This document shows positions 35,577 through 45,556 of a stretch of 64,000 bases of DNA, one piece after another. Positions within the stretch are counted from its first letter, which is position 1, and each line of letters begins with the position of its first letter. This DNA comes from Bacteroidales bacterium (GTDB lineage Bacteria; Bacteroidota; Bacteroidia; Bacteroidales; F082). Location of the stretch: positions 174,572 to 238,571 of the forward strand of contig JANJUV010000011.1 in the NCBI GenBank assembly GCA_024710405.1, given 5' to 3'. The notes under the pieces were generated by a model. The model was not told where the DNA came from. It saw only the letters and a list, made by a program, of their open reading frames with translations, and did no database searches. The position numbers and the translations under genes were made by a program.

Positions 35577-36656
35577 ATGGGGGCTTTTTTAATCAGACGG
35601 CTGACATATGGTGCTTTGGTTCTTTTTGGGGTGATCACCCTTGTTTTTGTATTGTTTAACATTTTACCCGGCGATCCGGCCCGAATGATTCTTGGTCAGC
35701 GGGCTGATATGTCTTCTGTTGAGGCAATCCGCAAAGAACTAGGTCTTAATGATCCGGTTCATATTCAATACCTGCATTTTCTTAACGACATTTCGCCAGT
35801 TTCATTTCATCAGAGTGAAAACCAAGATGCGAGGTGGTTTTTTAATGAAGAAGTTTATGGTGACCATTTGACTATTGTAGATAATGGCTCACTGATGATT
35901 GTTATCAAAGAGCCCTATCTCAGAAAATCGTATCAATCCAGACGCAATGTCAGCGAAATCCTTGCCGAAGCCTTTCCAATGACGCTGCTACTTGCTTCAG
36001 TTTCGATGCTATTCGCCATGATTACAGGTGTTTTTATAGGGCTAGTTGCTGCTATTGTCAACAAATCATTTGTTAACAAACTAATTCTGATATTTTCAGT
36101 ATTGGGTATGTCACTGCCTTCATTTTTTGCTGCAGTTTTGTTTGCCTGGATATTTGCTTATGTTCTGTCTTCTTACACAGGGCTCAGTATGTTTGGAAGT
36201 CTGTATGAGGTGGATGATGCTGGTGGGGGAGAGGTGTTAATGCTGAAAAACCTCATTCTTCCTGCTTTCACTCTTGGGATACGGCCTTTGGCAATTATTG
36301 TGGAGCTTACACGCACCACATTGATGGAGGTGATGTCGCAGGATTATATCCGGACTGCTTCGGCAAAAGGACTGAAAATAGGCCGGGTCATTGGACTTCA
36401 TGCATTGCGTAATGCGCTGAATCCGGTTATTACAGCTGTATCTGGTTGGTTTGCATCATTAATGGCCGGCGCGGTATTTGTTGAATACGTTTTTGACTGG
36501 AAGGGAATTGGCGTTGTCATTGTGGATGCATTGGAGAAATATGACCTGCCGGTGATCATGGGTTCTGTTTTATTGATTGCCGTTATGCTGATTTTGATTA
36601 ATATTGTTGTCGATATCTTGTACGGTTTTTTGGATCCCCGTGCCAGAATTACTTGA
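35577..36656 (+). CDS. ABC transporter permease, DppB/OppB type
   Basis: A 359-residue inner-membrane permease of the peptide/nickel ABC importer class. It begins with the family N-terminus (FLIRRLTYGALVLFGVITLVFVLFNILPGDPARMILGQ), and the EAA-type coupling motif is in DYIRTASAKGLKIGRVIGLHALRNALNPVI. Between helix 1 and the permease core, residues about 70-120 form a larger than usual periplasmic insert (FLNDISPVSFHQSENQDARWFFNEEVYGDH...). No second permease, ATPase or binding-protein gene is nearby, so partners must be encoded elsewhere. It lies between the BT_3928-like gene and tpiA with short gaps. Confidence 0.87.
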   Translation: MGAFLIRRLTYGALVLFGVITLVFVLFNILPGDPARMILGQRADMSSVEAIRKELGLNDPVHIQYLHFLNDISPVSFHQSENQDARWFFNEEVYGDHLTIVDNGSLMIVIKEPYLRKSYQSRRNVSEILAEAFPMTLLLASVSMLFAMITGVFIGLVAAIVNKSFVNKLILIFSVLGMSLPSFFAAVLFAWIFAYVLSSYTGLSMFGSLYEVDDAGGGEVLMLKNLILPAFTLGIRPLAIIVELTRTTLMEVMSQDYIRTASAKGLKIGRVIGLHALRNALNPVITAVSGWFASLMAGAVFVEYVFDWKGIGVVIVDALEKYDLPVIMGSVLLIAVMLILINIVVDILYGFLDPRARIT

Positions 36657-36679
36657 TATTCAAACTTAAACATTTTGTT

Positions 36680-37435
36680 ATGCGTAGAAAAATTGTTGCC
36701 GGAAACTGGAAGATGAACCTGACATTTCAGGAAGCTGAGGAATTAATTGAAGAGATTCTGGAGCTCCTTGATGAGGAAAATGCGCCTGCTGAGGTGGTCG
36801 TTTGCCCGCCTTATCCTTACCTGGAGCTCGCTACAGATTACTCTGAAGAAGGAATGATCAAGGTTGGAGCTCAAAACATAAGTCCATTTGATTCAGGTGC
36901 ATATACCGGAGAAGTTTCGGCTTCCATGCTCAAGTCAATGGGTGTATCCTATTGTATTATTGGACACAGTGAAAGACGTAAGTATTTTAATGAGGATGAT
37001 AAGATGTTGACTGCCAAAGTAAATCAGGCATTAAAACATGGTATCAGACCGATATTCTGTGTTGGTGAATCACTTCCTGAACGCGAAGCAGGCCGTCATT
37101 TTGAAGTCGTTCGTTCACATGTGCGTCATGGATTATTTCATCTGGATACTGATGAGTTCCATAAAGTTATAATTGCCTATGAACCGGTTTGGGCTATCGG
37201 AACCGGAGCAACGGCAACCCCCGAACAAGCTGAAGAGATGCATTCTTATATACGTACACTGATTACCGAACGGTACGGTGAAGAAATAGCTGAAGCTACA
37301 ATAATACTTTACGGTGGTAGTTGCAACTCTTCAAATGCTTCAGAAATATTTATCAAAAAAGGAGTTGATGGTGGTTTGATCGGTGGTGCTTCCCTCAAGG
37401 CCGATGAGTTTGTTTCGATCTGTCGCAAAGCCTGA
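36680..37435 (+). CDS. tpiA: Triosephosphate isomerase
   Basis: A 251-residue enzyme interconverting dihydroxyacetone phosphate and glyceraldehyde 3-phosphate. Motifs: RKIVAGNWKMN, NISPFDSGAYTGEVSASMLK, YCIIGHSERRKYF (catalytic His), AYEPVWAIGTGATATPEQAEE (catalytic Glu and loop 6), ILYGGSCNSSNA and GGLIGGASLK. The ATG at 36680 gives the usual start; the in-frame ATG at 36653 overlaps the end of the permease gene and adds nine atypical residues. It overlaps prmA in the sequence TGATG. Confidence 0.97.
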   Translation: MRRKIVAGNWKMNLTFQEAEELIEEILELLDEENAPAEVVVCPPYPYLELATDYSEEGMIKVGAQNISPFDSGAYTGEVSASMLKSMGVSYCIIGHSERRKYFNEDDKMLTAKVNQALKHGIRPIFCVGESLPEREAGRHFEVVRSHVRHGLFHLDTDEFHKVIIAYEPVWAIGTGATATPEQAEEMHSYIRTLITERYGEEIAEATIILYGGSCNSSNASEIFIKKGVDGGLIGGASLKADEFVSICRKA

Positions 37436-38271
37436 TGGATACTGTTTCTGTGGTTTTTTCGTTGCCTGAAGGATCCGATCTGGAATCTGAATTGCTGATT
37501 TACGAGCTTGGGGGTCTTGGTTATGAGGGTTTTGTTGAAGAGAATGAGAAAATTGAAGCATATATTATCGCTGATCAATTCAACAAACAGCATTTAGAAG
37601 CCCTTTTACAACAGGAGCGTTTCAAAAGACTGTTTGTGGTTTCCATAAAAGAGCATAAGGAGCAAAATTGGAATGCATTGTGGGAAGCCTCTTATAGCGA
37701 CGTGATCATTAACAACAGATGCAGGGTTAGAGCCCCCTTTCATGAAGTTAGACCTGACATTGAATTCGATCTGCTCATAGAACCGCGAATGTCTTTTGGA
37801 ACGGCCCATCACGAAACTACGCATCTGATGATCGGGCTCCTGCTGGAATTGCAATTAACAGATAGATCGCTTGTCGATATGGGATGCGGAACCGCAGTAC
37901 TGGCTATACTGGGACGTAAACTTGGTGCATTTCCTGTTTATGCCATTGATAATGATGAATGGGCAGTTGATAATGCCCGGGACAATGTTCAATTGAACAA
38001 CACAGGAGATATCTCAGTTATTGCCGGAGATGCCCGACAATTGGCGCATATACGGACAGACTTTTTACTTGCCAATATTAACCGGAACATCTTGCTGCAG
38101 GACATGTCGGCTTACTGGGAAAGCATTAATAAAGGCGGAACAATGATCCTTAGTGGATTTTTTGAAGAGGATCTCGGTCTGATTAACGACAAATGTGTCG
38201 GACTTGGTTTAATCTTTACCAAACACCTTGTACGTAACCAGTGGTGTGCTGCTGTATTCAACAAGCCCTGA
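37435..38271 (+). CDS. prmA: Ribosomal protein L11 methyltransferase
   Basis: A 278-residue SAM-dependent methyltransferase. The N-terminal substrate-recognition domain (residues 1-90) is followed by the methyltransferase core: RMSFGTAHHETTHLMIGLLLE, LVDMGCGTAVLAILGRKLGAFPVYAIDNDEWAVDNARDNVQLN (SAM-binding motif I and II), DFLLANINRNILLQDM (the NPPY-like site reads NINR). This pattern is that of PrmA, which trimethylates L11. The start codon overlaps the tpiA stop, so the two are translationally coupled. Confidence 0.93.
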   Translation: MDTVSVVFSLPEGSDLESELLIYELGGLGYEGFVEENEKIEAYIIADQFNKQHLEALLQQERFKRLFVVSIKEHKEQNWNALWEASYSDVIINNRCRVRAPFHEVRPDIEFDLLIEPRMSFGTAHHETTHLMIGLLLELQLTDRSLVDMGCGTAVLAILGRKLGAFPVYAIDNDEWAVDNARDNVQLNNTGDISVIAGDARQLAHIRTDFLLANINRNILLQDMSAYWESINKGGTMILSGFFEEDLGLINDKCVGLGLIFTKHLVRNQWCAAVFNKP

Positions 38272-38284
38272 ACTGATTAGATAA

Positions 38285-41200
38285 ATGAAAGTTATAACCC
38301 GCTCCGCTTCAAACCTGAGGAAGCAAAAACTGAAGTTTCTCGTTTTGTCCATGATTTTGATTCTTTGCATTCAATTGAAAGTGAATGCTCAGGAAGAGCG
38401 GTTTTTTTCTGAAAACTCCGAAACGTTCATCCAGCAGGTTGGTCAAAAACTCGCTGTAACGAGCAATAAGAAGTTTGCCGAAGATAGCAAAAAACTGATG
38501 CAAACCTTAACAGAACGCTGGAATGCAGGTAGATTTGACAAGGAAGAAAAAGATGGGATCAAGCTGATTGCCGAAATATTACATGAAAACGAAGTGCGTG
38601 TTTATCCGCACTTTTATAATTACTTCGGTCTTGTCAATAGTTTTGCATATTCATTGCAACTTCCCAAAAGTATTAAGGCTTGGAATAATTATGCCTTATT
38701 GCTTTTGCAACAAAAGCGATTAAAGGAGTTTCAGGAATTGGTCGATTATTCTTCGAAACTGATGAACAACGGACGACTTTTTGAACGTAACTCATTAGAA
38801 TGGTTGATATTGAATGCGCGTTTCTCCTTTTCTTCCGACAGCGTTTTAAGGGTTGAAGTCGATAAGGGCGACCTTGTCTGTGCTACTTCTCGCGATAGTT
38901 CAGTCATCACCCAAACAAAGGGCACTATGGTATATGGCAGCAACAGGTGGGTCGGAACAGGAGGAATTGTTTTATGGAGAAGGTTTCAGATTCCCGGGAA
39001 TGAAATTAATGCTGAATTTACATTTTATAACATCGACCTGCAGTTGTCAGAGTATTTTGCTGATTCTGTTTTCTTCCGTAATACCAGCTATTATGATAAG
39101 CCAATACTTGGTAGTTTTCAGGATAAAGTATTCAACAGTCCGCCAAATCCGCGGACAGCATATCCCCGTTTTAAATCTTATGATCGTGAGTTGTTTCTTA
39201 AGGATGTTTTTCCGGGTATTGATTTTGTCGGAGGCCTCACTATGGAAGGAATGTCGCTTTTTGGTACCGGTGGAAACGGCAACAGGGCTGTTCTGACAAT
39301 CAGGAGAAATAACAACCTATTTGCACAATTATTGACAGAACAAGTTCAGATCAGCAAGGAGCGGCTGCTTTCCGACAGGGTAACTGCTTCACTGTATATT
39401 GATAGTGACTCACTTTACCATCCTGGTCTAAGACTGCGCTATACACACAACAACAGGCAATTAACACTTTTTAGATCGGAAACAGGATTGGCTGACAGCC
39501 CTTTTTTCAATTCATACCATAAAGTTGATATTTACGTAGAAGCACTTTACTGGGATCTTGACAAAACCGAAATTGCCTTCAGAAGACTTGAAGGAATTGG
39601 AAATGAAAGTACTGGCCGGGTCGAATCGGCCAATTACTATGCTGATATTGAATTCAGCCGCTTGCAGGGTATTGATGATCTAAATCCTCTGTTTGTTATT
39701 CAAAACTATTTGAAAACATACAGTGAAGGAAGAGAAATTCACCTCAACGCGCTTGCTGCTTTTATGAAAAAGCCTGTCGAGCAGGTTGTTGCTCAATTGC
39801 TCAGATTGGCTTCAAAAGGTTTCCTGGTTTACGATCCCGTTACACAAACTGCTCAGGTGAAGGACCGCTTCTTTTACACACTCGAAGCAAGGGGCGGAAA
39901 AACTGATTATGATGTTATCCGGCTGAATACCAGCACTACCCTTCGCAGGCCGAATGCACTACTCGACCTCAATTCGCTTGAGATGACCATAAACGGAGTT
40001 CCCGAAGTTATTTTGAGCGATTCACAACGGGTGAATATTTTTCCTAATGATGGCCGGATCGTCATGAAGAAAAACCGCGACTTTGTTTTTTCAGGACTTA
40101 TACGGGCAGGATTATTCGATTTTTATGCGCGTGATTGTTTTTTCAGGTATGACTCGTTCCAGCTGAATATGAACTTTGTTGATTCACTTGCTTTCTATGC
40201 GCGTGTGCGACAGACGGACAGACCAGCTTATCGGACAGTTTTCACCAAAGTTCGCAATGTAATTGCAGACTTGAACGGAACACTATTCATTGACGCTCCA
40301 AACAACAAATCAGGTTTGAAGAGTCTGCCACGTTACCCGATATTCAGCAGCAATAGTGAATCTTATGTTTATTTTGATGAGTCGAACATTCAGTCAGGAA
40401 GCCTCAACCGTGAGATGTTTTATTACGCAGTTGATCCCTTTGAAATAGACAGTCTCGATAATTTCTCAACCGACAATCTCAGGTTTGAAGGATACCTTGC
40501 CTCTGCCGGCATCTTTCCTGGTTTCAGAGAGCCTTTAGTTGTTATGCCTGATTATTCTCTTGGATTTGAACATCAGGTTCCAGCAGAAGGGTATTCCATG
40601 TTTGGTAACAAGGCTCGATACTTTGATAATATTCACCTGTCAAATCTAGGTTTTTTTGGCAAAGGTTCAATTGACTATTTAACAACCCTTTCTACATCAG
40701 GGAAATTTGTTTTTTATCCTGACTCGGTTTACGCAGCTCAGATGCAGGTGAATATGACTGAACAATTGCTTCCAGTTGAGTTTCCTCGCGGCCAGTCCGA
40801 CACCATCAGCATGCACTGGCACGCATCTGAAGACGTTATGAGCCTTAGAACCATCAAAAAACCATATTTGGTATTTAATAACTCAGAGCACTACGGCCAG
40901 CTCGACATAAAACCTTCCGGTATGCTGGGAGCAGGACAACTCAATTTTGGCGATGCGAATGTTACCAGTGATTACTTCAGCTTTAAAAGTCGTTCGTTTG
41001 TAGCCGACACCGCTGACTTTACACTTTTTACTGCTATTGAAAAGAAAGAAGCTTTTGCCGCCAGAGATTACAAAACTGCTATTGACTTTGATCAACGACT
41101 GGGCAAATTCACCAATCTTGGTGATCAAAGCCGGCTGAGCTTTCCGTTCAACCAATACATCTGTTCGCTTGACGAAGCCTCTTGGTTGATGGATGATGAT

Positions 41201-42805
41201 CGATTGATACTTAATAACAATGTTATCAAGGAGATATATGGAATTGAAAACCTCGGTTTTTATCAGCTTCTTGATCTTGACCTGAGTGGTTCAGGATTTA
41301 CATCAACGCATCCTGAGCAGGACTCTCTCTCATTTTTTTGTCTGGAGGCAGAGTATGATCTTGTGAAATATGCCATTGAGGCAAAAGATGTCAAGATAAT
41401 CCGTGTAGCTGATGCAGCAATTTTTCCCGATGACGGACGTGTTACTATTTTGGAGGATGCCAGGATGCAGACACTCGAAAGCGCAACTATCATCGCTAAT
41501 ACGATAAACAGGTTTCATTTGATCAATGATGCCAAAATAACCGTATTCAGCAAGAACAGTTTTGAAGGTCGTGGTTACTACGATTACATCGACGCTAACA
41601 AAACGATACAGCCCATTGAGTTATCCTCAATTTGGGTGGATGAAAAAGGTGTGACAAATGCGCTTGGTTCAATACCAGAATCAGCAATTTTCTTTCTGAA
41701 CCCTTACTTCTACTTTAATGGTCAAACGCGACTTAATGCTGACAGGAAAGAACTCAGGTTTACGGGTGGTTACAGAATAAATCAGGAATGCATCCCCGGA
41801 ACTATGGCATGGATTAGCTTTGACACCCTGATAGACCCAATGAACGTACGACTGCCTGTATCTGAAGAACCCAAGGATCTCAGCGGACTCCGACTCGGAA
41901 TAGGTCTGACGTTTAACCCGATTTCCGGTGTTTTTTACCCGGCCATGCTCGATTACAAAAGATCATCGAATGACCTGCCCATCAGTAAGGTATCCGGAAA
42001 CATCTTCTATGATGAATCCAAAGGCGGTTTTATGATCAAACCTGATAAAAATGACAAGCAATCCGGAACCTACAGTTTACTAACAGACCAATGTCTTATT
42101 GTTGGCGAAGGCCCTATGAACCCCGGTGTAAATTTTGGATTTGCCTCAATGGATGCATACGGCTCATTCGTGCATAAAGTTATTATTGATTCAACTTATT
42201 TTGACTGGACAGTTTATCTGAGTTTTATTTTCGATGAGAAACTGATCAATCAGATTGCAGATTCTTTAATTAAAACCAATTTGCCCGGGATTAACCTGCT
42301 GACAACACCATATATTCAAGCTGTTGGCCACAGGATGTCGCAGGAAGATGCTGATCGATTCAGGAATGATATTAACCTGTATGGTGCTCCACGCAGAATA
42401 CCGGAAGGACTCGACCGGTCTTTGGTACTGGCCGATGTGAAAATGAAATGGAACCCGGAAACCCGTTCATTTGTTTCATACGGGCCGATTGGTATTGCCA
42501 ATTTGTTTCGTAATCAGGTCAATAAATATGTCAACGGATATCTGGAAATTGAGAAAGGAAAGATTTCGGATGGCTTTACCTTGTTTCTTCAGCCTGATGC
42601 CAACACGTACTTTTATTTCAATTATCGCGACGGTCTGCTTCAGGCTATCTCAAGCTCAACTCAGTTTAATGATTACCTTGTTAACCTCAAAGCAGATAAA
42701 CGTGTAACTACAAACCGCGATACGGGTGAGCAGTATGAATTTATCATTTCAACCGATCGAAAAGTGTCTGATTTTATCCGTAAAATGCAGTCTGTGAAGT
42801 TTTGA
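38285..42805 (+). CDS. Very large exported protein of unknown function
   Basis: A 1506-residue protein with a signal peptide of about 36 residues (long basic n-region, hydrophobic FLVLSMILILCIQL, ending NAQ). The rest is rich in beta segments with many FD, YF and DS pairs. A region near residues 480-545 looks helical and winged-helix-like (NALAAFMKKPVEQVVAQLLRLASKGFLVYDPVTQTAQVKDRF). I see no membrane segments after the signal, no T9SS C-terminal domain and no enzyme motif. It lies 13 bases after prmA and 16 before plsY, so it is embedded in a housekeeping operon, which suggests a conserved envelope role rather than accessory content. I do not recognise the family. Confidence 0.75.
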   Translation: MKVITRSASNLRKQKLKFLVLSMILILCIQLKVNAQEERFFSENSETFIQQVGQKLAVTSNKKFAEDSKKLMQTLTERWNAGRFDKEEKDGIKLIAEILHENEVRVYPHFYNYFGLVNSFAYSLQLPKSIKAWNNYALLLLQQKRLKEFQELVDYSSKLMNNGRLFERNSLEWLILNARFSFSSDSVLRVEVDKGDLVCATSRDSSVITQTKGTMVYGSNRWVGTGGIVLWRRFQIPGNEINAEFTFYNIDLQLSEYFADSVFFRNTSYYDKPILGSFQDKVFNSPPNPRTAYPRFKSYDRELFLKDVFPGIDFVGGLTMEGMSLFGTGGNGNRAVLTIRRNNNLFAQLLTEQVQISKERLLSDRVTASLYIDSDSLYHPGLRLRYTHNNRQLTLFRSETGLADSPFFNSYHKVDIYVEALYWDLDKTEIAFRRLEGIGNESTGRVESANYYADIEFSRLQGIDDLNPLFVIQNYLKTYSEGREIHLNALAAFMKKPVEQVVAQLLRLASKGFLVYDPVTQTAQVKDRFFYTLEARGGKTDYDVIRLNTSTTLRRPNALLDLNSLEMTINGVPEVILSDSQRVNIFPNDGRIVMKKNRDFVFSGLIRAGLFDFYARDCFFRYDSFQLNMNFVDSLAFYARVRQTDRPAYRTVFTKVRNVIADLNGTLFIDAPNNKSGLKSLPRYPIFSSNSESYVYFDESNIQSGSLNREMFYYAVDPFEIDSLDNFSTDNLRFEGYLASAGIFPGFREPLVVMPDYSLGFEHQVPAEGYSMFGNKARYFDNIHLSNLGFFGKGSIDYLTTLSTSGKFVFYPDSVYAAQMQVNMTEQLLPVEFPRGQSDTISMHWHASEDVMSLRTIKKPYLVFNNSEHYGQLDIKPSGMLGAGQLNFGDANVTSDYFSFKSRSFVADTADFTLFTAIEKKEAFAARDYKTAIDFDQRLGKFTNLGDQSRLSFPFNQYICSLDEASWLMDDDRLILNNNVIKEIYGIENLGFYQLLDLDLSGSGFTSTHPEQDSLSFFCLEAEYDLVKYAIEAKDVKIIRVADAAIFPDDGRVTILEDARMQTLESATIIANTINRFHLINDAKITVFSKNSFEGRGYYDYIDANKTIQPIELSSIWVDEKGVTNALGSIPESAIFFLNPYFYFNGQTRLNADRKELRFTGGYRINQECIPGTMAWISFDTLIDPMNVRLPVSEEPKDLSGLRLGIGLTFNPISGVFYPAMLDYKRSSNDLPISKVSGNIFYDESKGGFMIKPDKNDKQSGTYSLLTDQCLIVGEGPMNPGVNFGFASMDAYGSFVHKVIIDSTYFDWTVYLSFIFDEKLINQIADSLIKTNLPGINLLTTPYIQAVGHRMSQEDADRFRNDINLYGAPRRIPEGLDRSLVLADVKMKWNPETRSFVSYGPIGIANLFRNQVNKYVNGYLEIEKGKISDGFTLFLQPDANTYFYFNYRDGLLQAISSSTQFNDYLVNLKADKRVTTNRDTGEQYEFIISTDRKVSDFIRKMQSVKF

Positions 42806-42821
42806 TTAATATATTGTTTGA

Positions 42822-43442
42822 ATGATGATATTTGTATCTATATTAGTAAGTTATATGATTGGTTCAATCCCGACAGCTGTTTGGGTGGGCCGTAAGTTTT
42901 ATGGCATCGATGTCCGTACTCGTGGCTCAGGTAATGCGGGTGCCACAAACACCATCCGTGTTCTTGGTTGGAAAGCCGGCATACCTGTATTGCTGATCGA
43001 TGTCTTTAAAGGCCTTGTTGCTGTTTTACTGGTTGACCCGATGATACAATTTACTGATGGTGATCCAGTAAAAGCATATGTATTACTTGCAGCCTCGGTA
43101 GCAGCGGTTTTAGGACATACATTTCCTCTTTGGGCCGGTTTTAAAGGAGGTAAAGGGGTTGCTACACTTTTGGGAGTTGGTTTTGGCCTTTTTCCAATGG
43201 CAGCATTGGTAGCCTTACTTATTTTTATTGTTGTTTTTGCTGTAACACGTTATGTATCACTAGCTAGCCTGACTGCAGGGATCAGTTTTCCTTTCCTGGT
43301 GTTTTTTATCTTTCCGGCTAACCATTGGATATTCTACGTTCTTGCTGTTTCTGTTGCTATCTTCTTGCCGATAACACACAGAAAGAACATCTTGAGGTTG
43401 ATTCAGGGTACTGAGAACAAAATCAGTTTTAGGAGAAAATGA
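42822..43442 (+). CDS. plsY: Acyl-phosphate:glycerol-3-phosphate acyltransferase
   Basis: A 206-residue inner-membrane enzyme that makes lysophosphatidate from acyl phosphate. The three catalytic loops are visible: SIPTAVWVGRKFYGIDVRTRGSGNAGATNTIRVLG, GHTFPLWAGFKGGKGVATLLG, and ITHRKNILRLIQGTENK. Five or so membrane helices. It closes the collinear run that begins at 33885. Confidence 0.95.
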   Translation: MMIFVSILVSYMIGSIPTAVWVGRKFYGIDVRTRGSGNAGATNTIRVLGWKAGIPVLLIDVFKGLVAVLLVDPMIQFTDGDPVKAYVLLAASVAAVLGHTFPLWAGFKGGKGVATLLGVGFGLFPMAALVALLIFIVVFAVTRYVSLASLTAGISFPFLVFFIFPANHWIFYVLAVSVAIFLPITHRKNILRLIQGTENKISFRRK

Positions 43443-43542
43443 CCAAAAAACTGTGAATAAATTCTGATAAACTGGACAGTAATCGTTGATTTAATTAAAC
43501 ATAATGTTTTAATTTTACGGGTTCAAACAAACTATTCATCCT

Positions 43543-44670
43543 ATGAAATTTATCGTTTCAAGCCTTAAATTGCTACGGGGCCTTCAGGCACTCAGTGGAG
43601 TGCTGAATTCGAGCAACACACTCCCGATACTTGATGATTTCCTGTTCGAGATAAGCCCAGGTGGTATCAGGCTTACAGCTTCGGACCTTGAAACAACTAT
43701 GACAATGCTTATTCAACCCGATATGGTTGAAGGAAGTGGTAAAGTTGCTGTCCCGGCAAGATTGCTCCTTGATACCATGAAGACCTTTCCGGATATCCCG
43801 GTCACCATTGATGTTAACGACTCTTCACTGATGATCGACATCTTTGCCGGTGAAGGTAAGTTCAGAATGTCGGGACACAGAAGTGACGAATTTCCACAGC
43901 TACCGGTAGTAAATGATGCAACCTCGCTCGAAATACCTGCACAATTATTGGTTAATGCATTCGAGAAGACCATTTTTGCTACGGGCAACGATGAGCTTCG
44001 TCCGGTTATGTCAGGTGTGTTGTTCGAACTTAGAGAAGACTATTTGACATTTGTGGCAACAGATGCCCATAAACTTGTTCGTTATCGCAGGGCAGATGTA
44101 AATACTAGCCAACCGGCTTCTTTCATCCTGCCCAAAAAGCCTCTGAATCAGCTCAAGAACCTTCTTTCATCAAAATCCGATGAGTTAGTAAGTATTGAGT
44201 TCAATCAATCAAACGCTGCATTTACGTTCAGTAATATTAAAGTAATATGTCGCCTCATCGAAGGCAGATATCCTAATTACGAAGCGGTTATTCCCACCAA
44301 CAACCCAAACAAACTCACCATTGACAGGGCTTCGTTGTTAGGTGCTATCCGCAGAGTTGCAATATTCGCCAACCAATCAACACATCAGGTTCGGTTTAAA
44401 ATAACCGGACAAGAACTCGTGCTTAGTTCTGAAGATCTTGACTATTCGAATGAGGCTAAGGAACGACTTACCTGCAGCTATGAGGGTGATGATATGGAAA
44501 TTGGGTTTAATTCGAGGTTTTTCATCGAGATGCTCAATAACCTTGAACATGAAGAAATAAAACTTGAACTGTCGGCACCAAACCGCGCAGGAATTTTGAT
44601 TCCCATTGCCAATGAAAATGAGCAGGAAGATATTCTAATGCTCATAATGCCCGTGATGTTGAATCAATAA
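43543..44670 (+). CDS. dnaN: DNA polymerase III beta subunit (sliding clamp)
   Basis: A 375-residue clamp of normal length. It begins MKFIVSSLKLLRGLQALSGVLNSSNTLPILDDFLFEI, shows the middle-domain start FEKTIFATGNDELRPVMSGVLFELR and VATDAHKLVRYRR, and ends IPIANENEQEDILMLIMPVMLNQ, the conserved C-terminus. It is not next to dnaA, dnaN-recF or gyrB, so this is not the usual origin arrangement. A terminator follows. Confidence 0.97.
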   Translation: MKFIVSSLKLLRGLQALSGVLNSSNTLPILDDFLFEISPGGIRLTASDLETTMTMLIQPDMVEGSGKVAVPARLLLDTMKTFPDIPVTIDVNDSSLMIDIFAGEGKFRMSGHRSDEFPQLPVVNDATSLEIPAQLLVNAFEKTIFATGNDELRPVMSGVLFELREDYLTFVATDAHKLVRYRRADVNTSQPASFILPKKPLNQLKNLLSSKSDELVSIEFNQSNAAFTFSNIKVICRLIEGRYPNYEAVIPTNNPNKLTIDRASLLGAIRRVAIFANQSTHQVRFKITGQELVLSSEDLDYSNEAKERLTCSYEGDDMEIGFNSRFFIEMLNNLEHEEIKLELSAPNRAGILIPIANENEQEDILMLIMPVMLNQ

Positions 44671-44690
44671 TCAGAGTCTTTTGTTTAATA

Positions 44691-44724
44691 AATCCGGCAC
44701 AATAAGATGCCGGATTTTTTTTTT
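44691..44724 (+). terminator. Terminator of dnaN
   Basis: A perfect 9-bp stem (44691-44699 with 44708-44716) and a run of ten Ts. It overlaps the longer reading frame opening at 44707, which supports the later start for the next gene. Confidence 0.92.
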
Positions 44725-44750
44725 GAACAAAAACTGTTCAGCAACGTTTG

Positions 44751-44758
44751 TACCTTTG
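44751..44758 (+). promoter_or_regulatory. Putative -7 element for the DUF2271 gene
   Basis: TACCTTTG matches TAnnTTTG and lies 24 bases before the ATG at 44782. The best TTTG upstream is at a spacing of about 25, longer than usual. Confidence 0.55.
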
Positions 44759-44781
44759 TTGCAATTCAATCCAGATTATTC

Positions 44782-45546
44782 ATGCAAATACGTTTGTTAA
44801 TTTTCGGTGCATTGGCTTTGCCAATATTATTATCGATGGGTTCGTGCAAACCCTCAGGCAAGGTGAGCTCTAAAGATAAAGACGAAATCACGAACATCAC
44901 GCGATTGTTTAGTGAGGATGGTGTTGAGCTTAGTCTTTCAATGCTTGCCGGGCCAGAGCACAATCATCCTTCATTTGCTGTTTGGCTTGAAACACTTGAT
45001 GGTGACATCATTCAGACACTGTTCGTGACACAGTCTCTCGCTACAGGATTCTACAGATATGGAGATGCCGGAAACGGTAAATGGCTTAAGGTTTCCGGCG
45101 AAGCCGCGCGACCCGCAGCTCTTCCTTATTGGTTGTATCGAAACGAATTAACAAAAGGACGGCTCCCTAAAGCAGGATCAAGACTACCAGATGCTTACAC
45201 AGGACCCACTCCCGAGTCATCAGCCCGATTTCAGTTCAAAACTAATGGAATACTTCCGCAACAATTCAGGGTGTTGGTTGAGGTGAATCAACCTTGGGAT
45301 TGGAATTTTCACTGGAACAATGACCGTTTCCCTACCAATATGGACTACAGGACATCGGCTCAGCCTTCTATAGTTTATGTTGTAACCGTTAACCTGGAAA
45401 CATCAGAATTGAGATACTTTCTAAATCCAATCGGACATGGACATCAGTCAGGCATGGATGGAACACTCAACACAGACCTGAGTACAATTACAACCGCACT
45501 TCGAATTTTTGACAGAATTTATATCGATGTAATACCAACTGAATAA
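44782..45546 (+). CDS. DUF2271 lipoprotein
   Basis: A 254-residue lipoprotein (MQIRLLIFGALALPILLSMGSC). The middle part matches DUF2271: a strand set HPSFAVWLETLDGDIIQTLFVTQSLATGFYRYG, then RPAALPYWLYRNE, and LVEVNQPWDWNFHWNNDRFP. Related domains are often fused to or next to PepSY or FTR1-type iron-uptake genes. Here the next gene, 10 bases downstream, is a TonB-dependent receptor, so a shared transport role is plausible. The start is fixed by the upstream terminator and -7 element. Confidence 0.82.
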   Translation: MQIRLLIFGALALPILLSMGSCKPSGKVSSKDKDEITNITRLFSEDGVELSLSMLAGPEHNHPSFAVWLETLDGDIIQTLFVTQSLATGFYRYGDAGNGKWLKVSGEAARPAALPYWLYRNELTKGRLPKAGSRLPDAYTGPTPESSARFQFKTNGILPQQFRVLVEVNQPWDWNFHWNNDRFPTNMDYRTSAQPSIVYVVTVNLETSELRYFLNPIGHGHQSGMDGTLNTDLSTITTALRIFDRIYIDVIPTE

Positions 45547-45556
45547 TACTATCCCC

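Noticed and set aside
44707..44781. Longer start for the DUF2271 lipoprotein
   Set aside because: The segment overlaps the dnaN terminator and precedes the -7 element, and it would bury the lipoprotein signal.
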